From an uncultured Clostridia bacterium (GTDB taxonomy: Bacteria > Bacillota > Clostridia > Christensenellales > Borkfalkiaceae), in the NCBI GenBank assembly GCA_944363645.1, contig CALVUR010000004.1, positions 1 through 64,000 of the forward strand: DNA of 64,000 bases, written 5' to 3'. Position numbers and translations under genes: made by a program. The notes beneath the pieces were generated by a model. The model searched no databases. It was given only the letters and a program-made list of their open reading frames with translations, and was not told the DNA's origin. Each line of letters begins with the position of its first letter. Positions within the stretch are counted from its first letter, which is position 1. Shown one piece after another: positions 62,289 through 64,000 of this stretch.

Positions 62289-62386
62289 AATTATCTTTAC
62301 ACTTTTTGTAAATTTGTTTACTTTATTTTTGCACTTAAATTTATTTTACGCAAAAGACCTAAAAAGTATTATTTTTGCAAACAAAA

Positions 62387-62409
62387 AAGCGAGTTATAAA
62401 AACTCGCTT
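62387..62409 (-). terminator. Terminator of rsmI
   Basis: Stem AAGCGAGTT / AACTCGCTT with T-run on the minus strand, beyond palindromic copy 28. Confidence 0.85.
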
Positions 62410-62424
62410 ACGATAATTTATTTT

Positions 62425-62462
62425 AAAAAATATGCCGATAACGGGCTTATAGGCGGACTTTT
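62425..62462. repeat. Palindromic element copy 28, at rsmI stop
   Basis: AAAAAATATGCC, GATAACGGGCTTATAGGCGG, ACTTTT; begins 7 bp after the rsmI stop codon. Confidence 0.88.
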
Positions 62463-62469
62463 ATAAAAA

Positions 62470-63270
62470 TCAGTCGTCAATCATAAGTTTATAAAGTTCG
62501 CTTTTTGCCATGCCACGTTCTTTAGCGACTTTTTTAATCGCATCCATTTTAGAAAGTCCGTCATTTTGGTAAAGTTTGACATGTTCTTTAACGGTTAAGC
62601 CTTCAAAACTTTCCTTTTGATAGTTGCCGTCAACCAAAATAACAAACTCACCACGCAAATCAATTTGGGGTGTTTCGCCCAAAATAAACTGACAACGTGT
62701 TTCGAAAACCTTTGTAATTTCCTTTACAAGCACAGCCTTTCTTGCACCTAAACCTTCATACAAAACGCCCAAAGTCTTTTCAATATCGTGTGGGGCGCAA
62801 TAAAAAATTAAGGTTGCAGGAATTTGTGAATAGGTATCTAAAAGTTTAATTGCCTCTGCCTTTTTTTCTGGTAAAAAACCGATAAAGGTAAAGTTTTGAC
62901 TGTTAAGCCCTGACAAAATAAGGGCTGGAAGTAGTGCGTTTGCACCCGGCACAACGGTAAATTCGCAATTATTTTGCAAAAGTTGTTTAACCAAAACTCC
63001 GCCCGGATCTGACAATACGGGCGTACCAGCATCGCTTATGACGGCGACAGACTTGCCGTCTAAAAGTAAATCGATTATCTTTTGAGAAGATGAAACTTCG
63101 TTAAACTTTTGATAAGATATAAGCGGTTTTTTAATTTCGTACTTGTTTAAAAGCGGTAAAGAATGCCTTGTGTCTTCGCAAGCGATGACATCAACCGACT
63201 TTAAAACTTCGATTGCACGAAAAGATATATCTAATAAATTACCTATTGGTGTTGAAACAAAATATAGCAT
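62470..63270 (-). CDS. rsmI: 16S rRNA 2'-O-ribose C1402 methyltransferase
   Basis: 266 aa, SAM-dependent tetrapyrrole-methylase fold. LYFVSTPIGNLLDISFRAIE at the start, ACEDTRHSLPLLNKY near 30, VISDAGTPVLSDPGG near 78 and VPGANALLPALILSGL near 103 are diagnostic. It methylates the ribose of C1402 in the P site, the same helix region matured by RsmA. Confidence 0.96.
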   Translation of the reverse strand: MLYFVSTPIGNLLDISFRAIEVLKSVDVIACEDTRHSLPLLNKYEIKKPLISYQKFNEVSSSQKIIDLLLDGKSVAVISDAGTPVLSDPGGVLVKQLLQNNCEFTVVPGANALLPALILSGLNSQNFTFIGFLPEKKAEAIKLLDTYSQIPATLIFYCAPHDIEKTLGVLYEGLGARKAVLVKEITKVFETRCQFILGETPQIDLRGEFVILVDGNYQKESFEGLTVKEHVKLYQNDGLSKMDAIKKVAKERGMAKSELYKLMIDD

Positions 63271-63280
63271 ATTTACACCT

Positions 63281-63317
63281 AAAAAACGTTGATAACGGGC
63301 TTATAGCCCCACTTTTT
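63281..63317. repeat. Palindromic element copy 29
   Basis: AAAAAACG, GATAACGGGCTTATAGCCCC, ACTTTTT, in the short gap between pth and rsmI. Confidence 0.9.
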
Positions 63318-63341
63318 AAAAATTTTGCCGTATAAATTTAT

Positions 63342-63373
63342 GGCTTAAAAGGCGCAAAAAAACCTTTTAAGCC
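63342..63373 (-). terminator. Terminator of pth
   Basis: An 11-bp stem GGCTTAAAAGG / CCTTTTAAGCC, 13 bp after the pth stop codon; T-run is weak. Confidence 0.75.
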
Positions 63374-63386
63374 GTAAAATAAATTA

Positions 63387-63959
63387 TTAAACTTTTTTAT
63401 TATATTCCTGCATAAGTTGGTCATCGGTTGCGCCGTTTAAATAGTCAACAACCAAGTTTTTTGCACGCAACAAAGCACCGTTTAGCGCATCAAATTGCGA
63501 CTTTGGAACTTGTGAAAGCACATAGTCAACAAGCGGAATACTGTCATCTTGCGGTTTAGTGCCTACCCTTACACGCTTATACTCATTTGTGCCGATACAC
63601 AAAGTAATGTTGCGCATGCCGTTGTGCGTGCCGGGTGAGCCGTGTGGGCGGTAACGAATTTGACCGATATCGATATCGATGTCGTCATAAATAACCATCA
63701 TATCGGTTGATGGGACGTTGTAATAAGATAAAACCTTGCTTACGCATTCCCCACTCAAATTCATATAGGTAATGGGTTTTACGACTAAAAATTTTTCACC
63801 AGCAACCATGCCTTCCGCCAAATAGCAACGCAGATTTTTTTTGAGTTTAAAATCAAGGTTATACTGCGAAGCCAAATTATCAACGGCAAGAAAGCCCATG
63901 TTGTGATATGTGTTTTGGTATTTTAATTCGGGGTTACCCAAACCTACGATAACTTTCAT
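63387..63959 (-). CDS. pth: Peptidyl-tRNA hydrolase
   Basis: 190 aa, recycles peptidyl-tRNA released during abortive translation. VGLGNPELKYQNTYHNMGF holds the catalytic His near residue 20; KPITYMNLSGECV near 61, YDDIDIDIGQIRYRPHGSPG near 91 and HNGMRNI near 113 complete the site. No good ribosome binding site is visible in the remaining 40 bp of the window, so translation may be coupled to an upstream gene. Confidence 0.96.
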   Translation of the reverse strand: MKVIVGLGNPELKYQNTYHNMGFLAVDNLASQYNLDFKLKKNLRCYLAEGMVAGEKFLVVKPITYMNLSGECVSKVLSYYNVPSTDMMVIYDDIDIDIGQIRYRPHGSPGTHNGMRNITLCIGTNEYKRVRVGTKPQDDSIPLVDYVLSQVPKSQFDALNGALLRAKNLVVDYLNGATDDQLMQEYNKKV

Positions 63960-64000
63960 TTTAATTAACGCCTAACGCCCTATTAAATGTAATCTTTATA

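Noticed and set aside
1..64000. CRISPR array, insertion sequence, prophage or toxin-antitoxin module
   Set aside because: No regularly spaced repeats with unique spacers, transposase, integrase or phage structural gene was seen on either strand.

Overview
The window reads as a chromosomal segment of an AT-rich, low-GC Gram-positive bacterium, most likely an uncultured member of the Clostridia. The reasons are a single S10-spc-alpha ribosomal superoperon in Firmicutes order with zinc-type S14, a zinc-type adenylate kinase, spmA/spmB spore-maturation genes, lipoproteins with Firmicutes-style signal peptides, and strong AGGAGG ribosome binding sites with textbook sigma-A promoters. Genus cannot be fixed from this sequence alone. 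Only tRNA-Ser(GGA) was recognised as an RNA gene, and no CRISPR array, transposase or phage gene was seen.

Layout. 0.2-3.0 kb: a three-gene FecCD-type metal-chelate ABC importer. 3.2-3.8 kb: a GC-rich hairpin island and a duplicated tRNA-Ser 3' end beside an intact tRNA-Ser gene. 4.0-7.7 kb: rsmA-tatD-metG. 7.8-8.9 kb: spmAB. 9.0-11.8 kb: purA and purB. 12.1-13.1 kb: a stand-alone second RNA polymerase alpha subunit gene. 13.3-19.7 kb: seven overlapping or closely spaced genes giving the complete shikimate pathway from DAHP to chorismate, plus chorismate mutase, with AroE and AroK fused. 20.1-23.7 kb: a cyclophilin-like lipoprotein, then a zinc-ribbon membrane protein, a DUF1858 protein and an SPFH protein resembling the Bacillus ydjG/ydjI membrane-stress pair. 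24.1-24.9 kb: nadE. 25.1-28.3 kb: a feo ferrous-iron operon (two FeoA, an enlarged FeoB and a Cys-rich FeoB partner), with a divergent TetR regulator. 29.3-41.4 kb: mixed housekeeping genes (VWA lipoprotein, mscL, argS, ychF, gap, M29 aminopeptidase, FAD oxidoreductase, U32 peptidase). 41.8-57.1 kb: 31 genes from rpsJ to rplQ, including secY, adk, map, infA and the canonical rpoA, behind a leader of about 320 nt with four hairpins. 57.8-59.3 kb: pdxST. 60.1-62.0 kb: an acyltransferase and a GT4 glycosyltransferase. 62.5-64 kb: rsmI and pth.

The most striking unexplained signal is a dispersed element of about 37 bp: arms AAAAAGTGG / CCACTTTTT (or close variants) around a TATA-centred GC core such as GGGCTTATAGCCC. 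About 29 copies or derivatives are visible. Ten lie at, or within 8 nt of, a stop codon. At least seven lie in frame inside conserved genes (metG, spmA, purB, aroC, aroA and twice in the U32 peptidase gene), and one supplies the C-terminus and stop codon of TatD. None was found in the ABC/tRNA region (1-4000) or across the ribosomal superoperon and pdxST (41.5-59.4 kb). The second strong signal is the pair of full-length rpoA genes, whose C-terminal DNA-binding domains differ at promoter-contact positions.

Several starts were moved inward from TTG/GTG codons to an ATG preceded by a good ribosome binding site; each case is stated in its entry. Two genes too short for routine ORF calling, rpmJ and the FeoB-associated protein, were added.
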